Positions 8,512-18,509 of a stretch of 64,000 nt of DNA are shown here, in pieces (position 1 is the stretch's first letter; every line of letters begins with the position of its first letter). The position numbers were made by a program, and so were the translations under genes. This stretch comes from Anaerolineales bacterium. Lineage in GTDB: Bacteria > Chloroflexota > Anaerolineae > Anaerolineales > UBA11579. The notes beneath the pieces are model-generated. The model was not told where the DNA came from, searched no databases, and was given only the letters and a program-made list of their open reading frames with translations. Where the stretch lies: NCBI GenBank assembly GCA_016932165.1, contig JAFGDK010000047.1, forward strand, positions 1 through 64,000, written 5' to 3'.

Positions 8512-9438
8512 TCAGCTTTTGAAGCGCGGGTCTCGCTCTAGGGTGAGCTGCAAGCCATCCGTCAGCGAGTGACGCGGGGTAAAGGAAAGTTTTTTCTGCG
8601 CCAGGGAGATATCCGCACACAGGCGGGAGACGCCGGCGTCATTGCGCGGCGTGTAAAGAATCTCGCCTCTGTTGCCGGTCAGTTGCAGCACCTGCTCAGC
8701 GACCTGGCGCACGGTGGTCTCCTCGCCGGAGCCGATATTTATCACTTCCTGGTTGATGTTCGGGGCCGTGGCAGCCGCGATCATCGCCCGCACCACGTCA
8801 GAGACATAAATAAAATCCCGGGTCTGGCGGCCGTCGCCATGGACCACCAAAGTGCCGCCGCGCACAGCCTGGCGCAAAAAAGTAGGGATCAGCGGGGCAT
8901 GAGCAGGCGGGAGATGCTGTCCAGGGCCATAGGCGTTGAATACCCGCAGGATGGCAGTGCCGATGCCCCACAGTGCCCCGATGGTATTGACATAGTATTC
9001 TGCCGCCAGTTTGGATACCGCATAAGGGGAATGCGGCTGGGGATGCACACTCTCGTTGACCGGTTGTTCCTGCTGGTCTCCATACACCGCTCCGGATGAG
9101 ATCAATACCACCCGCCCTACACCCACATCCCGCATCGCCTCCATCAGGCTGACCGTGCCGCCGACATTGACCGCGTTGTATTCACGCGGGTACAGCAATG
9201 ATTCTGCCACCAGCACCCGCGCCGCCAGGTGATAGACGCAGTCCACATCCTGAAGCAGGGTCCACAATTTGGGGCGGTCGCTGACATCCCCGCGGGTGAA
9301 ATGCACATCTTCCATCAGAGCCTGCGGTTCGCCGGTGGAGAGGTCATCCAACCCGCGCACCTGGTGGCCTTCTCTGGCCAGCTGGTTGGCCAGGGCTGAT
9401 CCGAGAAAACCTGCTGCGCCTGTGATCAAAAAGTTCAT
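8512..9438 (-). CDS. NAD-dependent epimerase/dehydratase (UDP-glucose 4-epimerase-like SDR)
   Basis: MNFLITGAAGFLGSALANQL; SSGAVYGDQ; SPYAVSKLAAEYY; TRDFIYVSDVVRA. Confidence 0.88.
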   Translation of the reverse strand: MNFLITGAAGFLGSALANQLAREGHQVRGLDDLSTGEPQALMEDVHFTRGDVSDRPKLWTLLQDVDCVYHLAARVLVAESLLYPREYNAVNVGGTVSLMEAMRDVGVGRVVLISSGAVYGDQQEQPVNESVHPQPHSPYAVSKLAAEYYVNTIGALWGIGTAILRVFNAYGPGQHLPPAHAPLIPTFLRQAVRGGTLVVHGDGRQTRDFIYVSDVVRAMIAAATAPNINQEVINIGSGEETTVRQVAEQVLQLTGNRGEILYTPRNDAGVSRLCADISLAQKKLSFTPRHSLTDGLQLTLERDPRFKS

Positions 9439-9656
9439 GAGGGGTTGCTCTCTTCCTGAAAAGTAGCGAGATTATAGCATGAAAGCTGTTCAGCCTGTAA
9501 CCTCATCCTCGGTCCATTCACCATCAGAGGTGAAGAAAGGCCTAAGGTCAGCCAGAGCCTGACGTTCAGCCGAAGGCTGAACTATTGGCCTTTGCTCGCA
9601 TTCTGCTTCGCAAACGCCACCCTCCACATCGGACTGTATTGCCGAGGATACACTAC

Positions 9657-10037
9657 CTATAGTTCTATCTGTCTGCTGAACTCCTGGATGTTAATCACAT
9701 ACCGCCCATGAGTGCCAGTGCCGATCAGTTTTTCCCCGTCCCAGGCTTCCACCTTCAGCGTGATTTTGGGCCCATCCACGCCCGTCACTTCAGCGGTCAC
9801 CCTGATCTGTGCACCGAGCGGGCTGGGCGCCAGGTGGCGGACATCCACGCGGGTGCCGACGCTGGTATGCGCCGCGTCCAGGTGTTCTTCCAGCATCTCC
9901 ATGGCGGTGATCTCCATGTAGGCAATCATAATCGGAGTCCCCAGCACCCTGACTGTCCCGCTGCCGATGTGATAAGCGGTGTGTTCCTCTTTGACAGTAA
10001 AGGTTTTAATCATGGTCAAGCCTTGTGCAATGCTCAT
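9657..10037 (-). CDS. Thioesterase (hotdog fold, FlK-like)
   Basis: VKEEHTAYHIGSGTVRVLGTPIMIAYMEITAMEMLEEHLDAAHTSVGTRVDVRHLAPSPLG. Confidence 0.8.
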   Translation of the reverse strand: MSIAQGLTMIKTFTVKEEHTAYHIGSGTVRVLGTPIMIAYMEITAMEMLEEHLDAAHTSVGTRVDVRHLAPSPLGAQIRVTAEVTGVDGPKITLKVEAWDGEKLIGTGTHGRYVINIQEFSRQIEL

Positions 10038-10146
10038 ATTCGCTCCTTAATTTATTCCGATAAATTCAATTCACAGCTTATTGTTGTGGCGTTTCTTGCG
10101 TAAACGCTTATTTTAAACGCGCGTGGCAGACCGCTTCAATAATCAA

Positions 10147-11163
10147 TCAAGCCGCTGCCCACCAGTCCTGAGCTTCCATCAAACCCAGTGCACTCAACCG
10201 TTGGCGGATCAAATCCCGCGCCCCGCGTGCGCCCACTGCAGATAACAACACCGGTCGGCTGGCCTGTGACCAGACGCGTTCCAGTTCCTCCGGGGAGATA
10301 ATCGGCAGCCCGCGCCGGGTGCGCCCGATCTTTTTGGGATCTATATCTACAAAATATTCCAACGGCACCCCTGCCCGGAGCAGATGCTTGCTCAACCGCC
10401 GCCCGTGCATGCCTGCCCCCCAGATGATGACCGTGTCTCGATCCGCAAGCGGGCCGACTGCCAGGTAGTGGGCTTTGGCGCGGATGAAATTCTCTAGCGA
10501 GTAGCGGCTGTCGGTGCGGGTCAGCCGGTGGGGATGTTCGCGCCATTCCAGCAGCACCTCGGGGATTTTGGCGAACCGCCACCCAGCCAGGCAGCCGCGC
10601 AGCCAGAGATCATAGTCCTCTGGCCAGCCCTTTTCCTGGTATCCGCCCAGAGCCAGCACAGCAGACTTTCTGAAGGTCACCGAAGGGTGGCAAAGCGGGC
10701 TTTCTACAAACATCTCCCGGCAGATGCTGTCGTGGTCAGGCAGAGAGTTGAGCCACTCGATATACAAACTAAGCCCTTCTCTGTGCTCACCGGCAGGGAA
10801 GCCGGCCACCAGGGAGGAAACCAAGTCTGTTTCGGGGTGGGCTTGCATGAACCCGACTTGCTTCTCCAGCCGGGCGGGGTGCATCCGGTCGTCAGCATCC
10901 ATGCGCGCCACTAGGTCTGACCGGCAGACCGCCAGCCCGGCATTGAGGGCCGGGATGATCCCGGCATGTTCCAGCAGCAACACTCTGAAACGCGGGTCCT
11001 TCTCCGCCCAGCAGCCCAGGATTTCTGGGGTCTGGTCGCTGGACCCATCGTCCACCGCCACCACCTCGAAATCTGTGAGTGTCTGGCTGGCAATCGAACC
11101 CAGGGTTTCTTCCAGGTGAGCGGCCATGTTGTAGCACGGCATTAACACTGAAATATTTGGCAT
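10147..11163 (-). CDS. Glycosyltransferase family 2
   Basis: PNISVLMPCYNMAAHLEETLGSIASQTLTDFEVVAVDDGSSDQT; ARMDADD. Confidence 0.88.
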   Translation of the reverse strand: MPNISVLMPCYNMAAHLEETLGSIASQTLTDFEVVAVDDGSSDQTPEILGCWAEKDPRFRVLLLEHAGIIPALNAGLAVCRSDLVARMDADDRMHPARLEKQVGFMQAHPETDLVSSLVAGFPAGEHREGLSLYIEWLNSLPDHDSICREMFVESPLCHPSVTFRKSAVLALGGYQEKGWPEDYDLWLRGCLAGWRFAKIPEVLLEWREHPHRLTRTDSRYSLENFIRAKAHYLAVGPLADRDTVIIWGAGMHGRRLSKHLLRAGVPLEYFVDIDPKKIGRTRRGLPIISPEELERVWSQASRPVLLSAVGARGARDLIRQRLSALGLMEAQDWWAAA

Positions 11164-11241
11164 GGCTCTATTCTAACCCGAGGTCGGCTGCGAGTGTGTA
11201 CTATAATAGTTTGAGCCTGAAATTAATATTTACCGCTAGAG

Positions 11242-12087
11242 GTGATGATGGAAAATTTAATTGAAAATATCATGACTGTGCTTGAAAATTGGTGGCAGGG
11301 ATTTATTGAGAACCTGCCTGGTCTGATTGCCGGTCTGGTGATCTTCCTGCTCAGCCTCTACCTGGCCAGAGTGTTATCCCGGGCGGTGAGGCGGATGATG
11401 AAACGCCGGGCGGAGGATGAGGAATTGACTGTATTGATCACCCGGCTGGTGCGCTGGTCGGTGATCGTCCTGGGCATCATCCTGGCCCTTGAACAGGCTG
11501 GGAAAGATGTTTCTGCATTCCTCACCGGGTTGGGCATTCTGGGATTTACGGTGGGGTTTGCCCTGCAGGATATCAGTGCCAATCTGGTCTCGGGTATTTT
11601 GCTCCTGTTCGAGCAGCCTTTTGACATCGGCGATTCTATTTCTGTGGCAGATTACTCAGGGACAGTAAGGACAATTAATCTGCGGGCTACCGAAATCCTC
11701 ACCTGGGACGGCTTGCTGGTGCTGATCCCCAACCGGGAGGTGTTCACCAACTCGATTACCAACTACACCCGCATCACCCAGCGGCGGATTGGGTTGAGTG
11801 TGGGTGTGGGCTATGACAGCGACCTGCAGCAGGTGGAGCAGATCGCCATCAAGGCGGTCAAAAAGCTGCCCGGCGTCAAGGAAGACCCGGCGCCCTTCTT
11901 TATGGTGGATAGTTTCGGCGATTCAGCGATCAATGCGACAGTGTATTACTGGTACGATACACAGAATAACGACCTGGCAGAGTTGACCAATAACGGGGCT
12001 GTGGCTGTCAAGCAGGCATTTGACCAGGCCGGGATTGAGATGCCCTATCCGATCCGGAGTGTGCGCCTGGAAAAGATGCCTGAATGA
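11242..12087 (+). CDS. Mechanosensitive ion channel, MscS family
   Basis: FLTGLGILGFTVGFALQDISANLVSGILLLFEQPFDIGDSISVADYSGTVRTINLRATEILTWDG. Confidence 0.93.
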   Translation: MMMENLIENIMTVLENWWQGFIENLPGLIAGLVIFLLSLYLARVLSRAVRRMMKRRAEDEELTVLITRLVRWSVIVLGIILALEQAGKDVSAFLTGLGILGFTVGFALQDISANLVSGILLLFEQPFDIGDSISVADYSGTVRTINLRATEILTWDGLLVLIPNREVFTNSITNYTRITQRRIGLSVGVGYDSDLQQVEQIAIKAVKKLPGVKEDPAPFFMVDSFGDSAINATVYYWYDTQNNDLAELTNNGAVAVKQAFDQAGIEMPYPIRSVRLEKMPE

Positions 12088-12120
12088 AGCAGCCGGATGC
12101 CAAAGGGTATTAATGGAAAA

Positions 12121-12141
12121 TGACGGTGGTCTCCACCGTCA
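12121..12141. terminator. Bidirectional hairpin between convergent genes
   Basis: TGACGGTGG-TCT-CCACCGTCA, 9-bp perfect arms between 11242-12087(+) and 12170-12664(-); no strong T-tract. Confidence 0.5.
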
Positions 12142-12169
12142 CTGTACTCATCAATTGGTTTGCTTCTGA

Positions 12170-12664
12170 TCAATTGGCGCGCAGCACCCGGTCAGGGCCT
12201 TCGTCCACCTCCCAGGGATAGACGATATGCGCATCGGTGCTGGCAGCGAAGTAATCCGGCTGGTTGGTGCCAAACAGGTTGCGGTAGGGGTTGAAGTGCA
12301 GTACGCAGGTATATGGGTTGCCGCCCGCAGCCGAAACCCGGTTCTTTACCGCAGTGATCGTGCGGCCCGAGCCCCAGACATCATCCACCACCAGCACGCG
12401 CCGTCCCGTCAGCATTTCCGCATCCGGGAACTGGATAAATTGCGGCCAGATCAGCAGTTTGGTCTCTTCATTTTGTGACTCAGCAGGAAAGTCCACCGCG
12501 GCAGTCAAAATGTGGGTGATCCCCATGGCCTCTGCCAGCATTCCTCCCGGAATGATTCCTCCGCGGGTGATCATCAACATGGCCTGGAATTCGTAATCGA
12601 ATTGCACCATCAGATGGTCAATCAATTTTTGCACTTCATTCCAGGTGATCAGTTCTCGTCTCAT
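12170..12664 (-). CDS. Phosphoribosyltransferase family protein
   Basis: RRVLVVDDVWGSGRTITAV PRPP loop; MLMITRGGIIPGGMLAE. Confidence 0.88.
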   Translation of the reverse strand: MRRELITWNEVQKLIDHLMVQFDYEFQAMLMITRGGIIPGGMLAEAMGITHILTAAVDFPAESQNEETKLLIWPQFIQFPDAEMLTGRRVLVVDDVWGSGRTITAVKNRVSAAGGNPYTCVLHFNPYRNLFGTNQPDYFAASTDAHIVYPWEVDEGPDRVLRAN

Positions 12665-12891
12665 TCTGCCTCCGGGAGAGGTGGACTGGGCAACTGCCTA
12701 AATCCAAAAATCTCGTAGCTGTCATTATACACGAGTTGTGCAAAAATTCTTGTCTATCAGGGTGTGCAGATTCTGGCCTTGGGTTTCCCTGCAAGTTGGC
12801 TTATTTTCAGAATTCGCTTTGCCCTCAGCAGGCAGCCCTCGATAATTCTCCAGGCAAGTTTTTTCCAACAGTCGAACAACCAATCCTGCCC

Positions 12892-12919
12892 TTGACCGAT
12901 GACATCCAAAGGTTATAAT
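12892..12919 (+). promoter_or_regulatory. Sigma70-type promoter upstream of gmd
   Basis: TTGACC-N16-TATAAT. Confidence 0.7.
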
Positions 12920-12952
12920 TCGGGGACTGAATTTTATAACAGGAGGCTTTAG

Positions 12953-13912
<960 letters not shown>

Positions 13913-13940
13913 TCTTGTCAGAAAGGCACCGGGAGCGGCA

Positions 13941-15920
13941 TTGAATCAAACCAATGATCGGCATATGCTTCGCTGGGGGCTGACGGCACTCTGGTTGGTG
14001 AGTTCAGCTGGAGTCTATTCGTTCTATGTGCATATTGTCGCCGAGGGCTGGTGGTTTGTCTCCCTCAAGCTCCGGCTACTGAACGTTTTCCTTTGGGTTG
14101 TTATTGCACTCCTGACGGTGGTTTGCATCTATGCCTGGGCAGGAAGAACAGACCGCTTATTGAACTGGCTGGAAAGGCTGGTTGAAATGGTTGCAAAGCT
14201 GCGTCTGGGTCTCTGGCCTGTCCTGCTGGCGCTGCTGGCAGTCTTCCCTCTCTCCATGTCAGGGATTTCCGGGCTATATCTGGATGTCATCTGGACCCGG
14301 CAGGCAGTCTTTATCTGGTTGATGGTCATATTGGCAATCGGTGTGGCTGCCATGTGGCAAAAATCTGCCCCAGAATCTGCTCTGATTGCTGCCCTGAGCA
14401 TGTCGGTGGTGTATCATCTCGCCACCTACATCCCGCATGTGACCAATTATCCTTTTTCACTGTGGTGGTCTGAAACCACCCGCTATTATCTGGCCTCCAC
14501 AGCCCTGGGGCAGAAGATTTACGGGCAGGAGCTTCCCTGGATGATGAAGGATCTGACCCGTTATCTGATTCAGGCGGTTCCCTTCCTGATCGAGGACAGC
14601 CCGTTGTGGCTGCACCGTTTATGGCAGGTGAGTCTCCGTTTTACTACCAGCTATCTGGCAGGTTATTTGCTCGCCCGGCGGTTCAATTTCTCCCGCAAGA
14701 TGGAATTGGCACTTTTCAGTGTCTGGGCGGGTCTCTTCCTATTCCAGGGGCCGGTGTTTTACCACCTGATTGTGGTGGTGATGTTGATTTACTGGCTGGC
14801 AGACCCACATAAATTCTGGAAAACGCTGGTCGTGGTGGTGATCGCCTCGATTTACGCTGGTTTCTCCCGTGTGAACTGGGTGCCAATGGCTGCCATCCTG
14901 GCATCGGTGCTGTATTTCTTGGAAGTGCCGGTAAAGGGGAATGGCCTCAAGGCAGTCTTCGGCTATCTGTGGATGCCGGCAGTTTGGTCTGCGGCTGGTT
15001 TGGCTTCCGGATTGGCTGCCCAGCAATACTGGTATGTCAACTCCGGCAACCCGGTGGAGATCTATCAATCTTCCTTTACTTCCTACATGTTGTGGGACCG
15101 GCTGCTGCCAAACCCGTCATATGCCCTGGGTATCCTGCCTGCAATTGTGCTGGTCTCCCTCCCGCTGTTGATTTATCTGGCGATCGGGTTCAAGCATCAG
15201 CGTAGGAATGTGCACAGCATTCGTTTGATTGCGCTTGGTGGCATTTTACTGGTGCTGTTTGCCGGCGGGTTGTTGATCAGCGTCAAGATCGGCGGGGGCA
15301 CAAACCTGCATAACCTCGATATGTACCTGGTGGTGTTGCTGACGATTGGGACGGAGTTGTATATGGGCAGGGCGGTTACCACAGATGCAAAGCCTATCAA
15401 GGTCTCGTCCCCGTTCTGGCTAAAGTTCGCGGCTGCAGCCATCCCGGTACTTTTTATCGCTTCTTTTAGTGGCCTGAGTACGAATACAACTGATCTGCAG
15501 ACAGCCTACAAGGACCTGGCGATGCTGCAGAAATATGTCGACCAGGCGACCACTGATGGCGGTGAGGTATTATTCATCTCCCAGCGCCACTTGCTGGCTT
15601 TTGACCTGATCAAAGATGTCCCCATGGTGCACGAATATGAAAAAATGCTCCTCCAGGAGATGGTGATGGGCCAAAATCAGGCTTACCTGGCTGAATTTGC
15701 CGCCCAAATGAACGGGCAGCGTTTTGCCCTGATTGTCACCGACCCTTTGCCAGAATCTCTAAAAGACCCGCAGAACGTGTCGCTGGCGATGGAAAATAAT
15801 GTGGTTTTCACCGATCTGGTGCCCTTGATCACGTGTGCATATCAGATTGAGGATTCGCTGGTGGATGGTGGTGTGGATATCTACATACCAAGAAAATCGA
15901 CCACCTGCGGGCAGGAATGA
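13941..15920 (+). CDS. Polytopic membrane protein (tandem paralog A), unknown function, possibly GT-C-like
   Basis: Many TM segments; shares HLATYIPHVTNYPFSLWWSETTRYYLAS... and the soluble C-terminus with the next ORF. Confidence 0.7.
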   Translation: MNQTNDRHMLRWGLTALWLVSSAGVYSFYVHIVAEGWWFVSLKLRLLNVFLWVVIALLTVVCIYAWAGRTDRLLNWLERLVEMVAKLRLGLWPVLLALLAVFPLSMSGISGLYLDVIWTRQAVFIWLMVILAIGVAAMWQKSAPESALIAALSMSVVYHLATYIPHVTNYPFSLWWSETTRYYLASTALGQKIYGQELPWMMKDLTRYLIQAVPFLIEDSPLWLHRLWQVSLRFTTSYLAGYLLARRFNFSRKMELALFSVWAGLFLFQGPVFYHLIVVVMLIYWLADPHKFWKTLVVVVIASIYAGFSRVNWVPMAAILASVLYFLEVPVKGNGLKAVFGYLWMPAVWSAAGLASGLAAQQYWYVNSGNPVEIYQSSFTSYMLWDRLLPNPSYALGILPAIVLVSLPLLIYLAIGFKHQRRNVHSIRLIALGGILLVLFAGGLLISVKIGGGTNLHNLDMYLVVLLTIGTELYMGRAVTTDAKPIKVSSPFWLKFAAAAIPVLFIASFSGLSTNTTDLQTAYKDLAMLQKYVDQATTDGGEVLFISQRHLLAFDLIKDVPMVHEYEKMLLQEMVMGQNQAYLAEFAAQMNGQRFALIVTDPLPESLKDPQNVSLAMENNVVFTDLVPLITCAYQIEDSLVDGGVDIYIPRKSTTCGQE

Positions 15921-15926
15921 TCTCTG

Positions 15927-17531
15927 GTGATCGCGGTGGAAGAGATGATGGATAAACTTAAATCACGGCGAATAGAATTGCCCGCCTTGGCGATACTGCT
16001 GGGAGCGGCGGTACTCTATCACCTGTCCACCTATATTCCCCATGTGACGAATTATCCCTTTTCGCTGTGGTGGTCTGAGACCACCCGCTTCTACCTGGGC
16101 TCCACTTTTTTTGATCAGCGGATTTATGGGCAGGATCTTCCATGGGTATTCCGTGACCTGACCAGATATCTGATCCAGGCTGTCCCTTTCCTGATCGAGG
16201 ACAACCCTTTGTGGGTTCACCGTTTATGGCAAGCCGGGCTGCGCTTTTTGAGTGGTTACCTGGTGGGTTTTGTGCTGTCGCGCCGCTTGAAGATTTCCCG
16301 GCCGCTGCTGGCAGGGATGTTTACCGCCTGGACGGGGCTGTATCTCTTCCAGGGGCCGTTGTTCTATAATCTTGCACCGATCGTGATCCTGGTACTCTGG
16401 CTGGTTGACCCCAAAAGGTTTTGGAGGACAATCCTGGTGATATCGGTAGCATCTGTGTATGCCGGACTCTCCCGGATCAACTGGGTGCCGATGGCAGGAC
16501 TGCTGGCTGCATTGCTGTATTTTTTAGAAATCCCTGTGGGAGGCAAGAAACCCAGAGAAGTTCTCATCTATCTGGTCCCGCCAGCGGTGTGGACAGCAGC
16601 CGGTTCGCTGCTTGGATTGGCAGCCCTGCAGCTTTGGCAGCTCAACTCTGGTAATCCCCCGGAGATATTCCACTCTTCTTTCACTTCATATTTGTTGTAT
16701 AAGCGCCTGTTTCCCAACCCCTCATACCCGCTGGGAATTGTGCTGGCTACCCTGATTGTTTCTGCCCCGCTGTTGATTTACCTGTTGCGATCCTTGCACG
16801 CTTGGCGGAAAAAATGGCATATCGTCAGGGTGGCCGCGATTGTGACCATCCTGCTGCTCCTGGGGGCTGGAGGGCTGCTGGTGAGCATCAAAATTGGGGG
16901 CGGCACAAACCTCCATAATATGGATGTCTTTCTTGTGGCCCTCCTGTTGGCAGCCGTTGAGTTGACTTTCGGCCGTGTCGTGGATGAGCAGGGCGAAGTT
17001 ACCCGTGCAGTGGCGCCGCTCTGGTTGAGAGCGTTGATTATCCTGGTTCCGGTTGGTTTTGTGTTCACCTTCACTGGGCGCAATCTCACCCCGCTGGATA
17101 TCACCCGGGCGCAGGAGGATCTGGTGACTTTGCAGGCTTATGTCTCTGAAGCGGCGGCGGGAGGAGATGATGTGCTCTTTGTCTCCCAGCGGCATTTGCT
17201 TACCTTTGGGTTGATCAAAGATATTCCCTTGGTGCATGCCCATGAAAAACTGCTGCTGCAGGAGATGGTCATGTCTAAGAACACTGCCTATCTGGAAGAT
17301 TTTGCCAGGGAGATGGCAGCCCAGCAATATGCTATGATTGTGATCGATCCGCTGCCGGAGTATTGGAAGAACCCGGATAAAGAACCACTGGCCATGGAGA
17401 ACAATGTCGTAAATAGAAACCTGGTCCCGCTGATCTTGTGCGCCTATCAAGAGAAGGATATGCTGTTGGATGGCGGATTGCAGATCCTGGTACCAAAAGA
17501 AGAACCCACCTGCCAGATCTCTGAGGAGTAA
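15927..17531 (+). CDS. Polytopic membrane protein (tandem paralog B), unknown function, possibly GT-C-like
   Basis: Colinear with 13941-15920: HLSTYIPHVTNYPFSLWWSETTRFYLGS; VLFVSQRHLLTFGLIKDIPLVHAHEKLLLQEMVM. Confidence 0.7.
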   Translation: MIAVEEMMDKLKSRRIELPALAILLGAAVLYHLSTYIPHVTNYPFSLWWSETTRFYLGSTFFDQRIYGQDLPWVFRDLTRYLIQAVPFLIEDNPLWVHRLWQAGLRFLSGYLVGFVLSRRLKISRPLLAGMFTAWTGLYLFQGPLFYNLAPIVILVLWLVDPKRFWRTILVISVASVYAGLSRINWVPMAGLLAALLYFLEIPVGGKKPREVLIYLVPPAVWTAAGSLLGLAALQLWQLNSGNPPEIFHSSFTSYLLYKRLFPNPSYPLGIVLATLIVSAPLLIYLLRSLHAWRKKWHIVRVAAIVTILLLLGAGGLLVSIKIGGGTNLHNMDVFLVALLLAAVELTFGRVVDEQGEVTRAVAPLWLRALIILVPVGFVFTFTGRNLTPLDITRAQEDLVTLQAYVSEAAAGGDDVLFVSQRHLLTFGLIKDIPLVHAHEKLLLQEMVMSKNTAYLEDFAREMAAQQYAMIVIDPLPEYWKNPDKEPLAMENNVVNRNLVPLILCAYQEKDMLLDGGLQILVPKEEPTCQISEE

Positions 17532-17536
17532 AGAAT

Positions 17537-18463
17537 ATGCTGATTTCATTTGTGATTCCGTCTCAGGATGAAGAACCAAGCCTGCGCAAGCTGGCGGAAC
17601 AGATCATCGCCCATGCCGAGCCGACCGGGCATGAACTTGAGATCATTTTTATTGATGACGGCAGCACGGATAATTCTCTGGAAGTATTGAAAGGATTGCA
17701 TCAGGAAGATCCACGCATCAAGGTGATCCGGTTCCGGCGTAATTTTGGAAAGGCAGCTGCCCTGATGGCCGGATTTGCCCAGGCAAAAGGCGAGATCATC
17801 TTCACCATGGATGCCGATTTGCAGGATGATCCAGCGGAAATTCCGCGCTTCCTGGCAAAGTTAGAGGAGGGATATGATCTGGTATCCGGCTGGAAGTACC
17901 CCCGATTGGACCCGATCACAAAAACAGCCCCCTCCAAACTGGCGAATTTCACCATCCGCCTGGGGAGCGGGATGAAACTCCACGATTTTAACTGCGGTTA
18001 CAAAGCGATGCGTGCCGAAGTGGCCAAGGAGATCAAACTGTATGGCGATCTGCACCGCTATGTGCCTGTGCTGGCCGATTGGCGTGGTTTCGATGTCACC
18101 GAGATCAAAGTGCGCCACCATCCCCGCCAGTTTGGCCGCTCCAAATATGGATTCAGCCGCTTATCACGCGGCTTATTCGATTTCATCACCGTGATCTTTT
18201 TGATCCGCTTTACCCGCCGGCCGCTGCATTTCTTTGGCTGGCTGGGACTGATCTCTTTGGGGCTTGGTTTCCTGATTGATGGATATCTGAGCATCCTCTG
18301 GCTGATGGGGCACACGATTGGGCACCGCCCATTGCTGACCCTGGGCACCCTGCTGATCATCATCGGCGCGCAATTTTTCTCTCTGGGCTTGCTGGCTGAA
18401 TTATTGTCTCACAGCATCCTGTCACGCGAAGAGGAATATACCATCCGAGAGATCCTGGAATAG
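17537..18463 (+). CDS. Glycosyltransferase family 2 (polyprenyl-phosphate sugar transferase type, C-terminal TMs)
   Basis: ISFVIPSQDEEPSLRKL; IFIDDGSTDNSLEVL; FTMDADLQDDPAEIPRFLAKLEEGYDLVSGW; two C-terminal TMs. Confidence 0.88.
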   Translation: MLISFVIPSQDEEPSLRKLAEQIIAHAEPTGHELEIIFIDDGSTDNSLEVLKGLHQEDPRIKVIRFRRNFGKAAALMAGFAQAKGEIIFTMDADLQDDPAEIPRFLAKLEEGYDLVSGWKYPRLDPITKTAPSKLANFTIRLGSGMKLHDFNCGYKAMRAEVAKEIKLYGDLHRYVPVLADWRGFDVTEIKVRHHPRQFGRSKYGFSRLSRGLFDFITVIFLIRFTRRPLHFFGWLGLISLGLGFLIDGYLSILWLMGHTIGHRPLLTLGTLLIIIGAQFFSLGLLAELLSHSILSREEEYTIREILE

Positions 18464-18509
18464 CTGGTTGCGGCTGGCCGCTTTTCTCCAGCGATTTATA
18501 CTGAAACAT

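Noticed and set aside
10136-10582. 148-aa minus-strand ORF overlapping the GT2
   Set aside because: Out-of-frame with a motif-bearing GT2; low-complexity Arg/Pro/Gly composition typical of shadow ORFs.
16722-17579. 285-aa antisense ORF in membrane paralog B
   Set aside because: Opposite a strongly coding membrane protein; composition typical of antisense translation.
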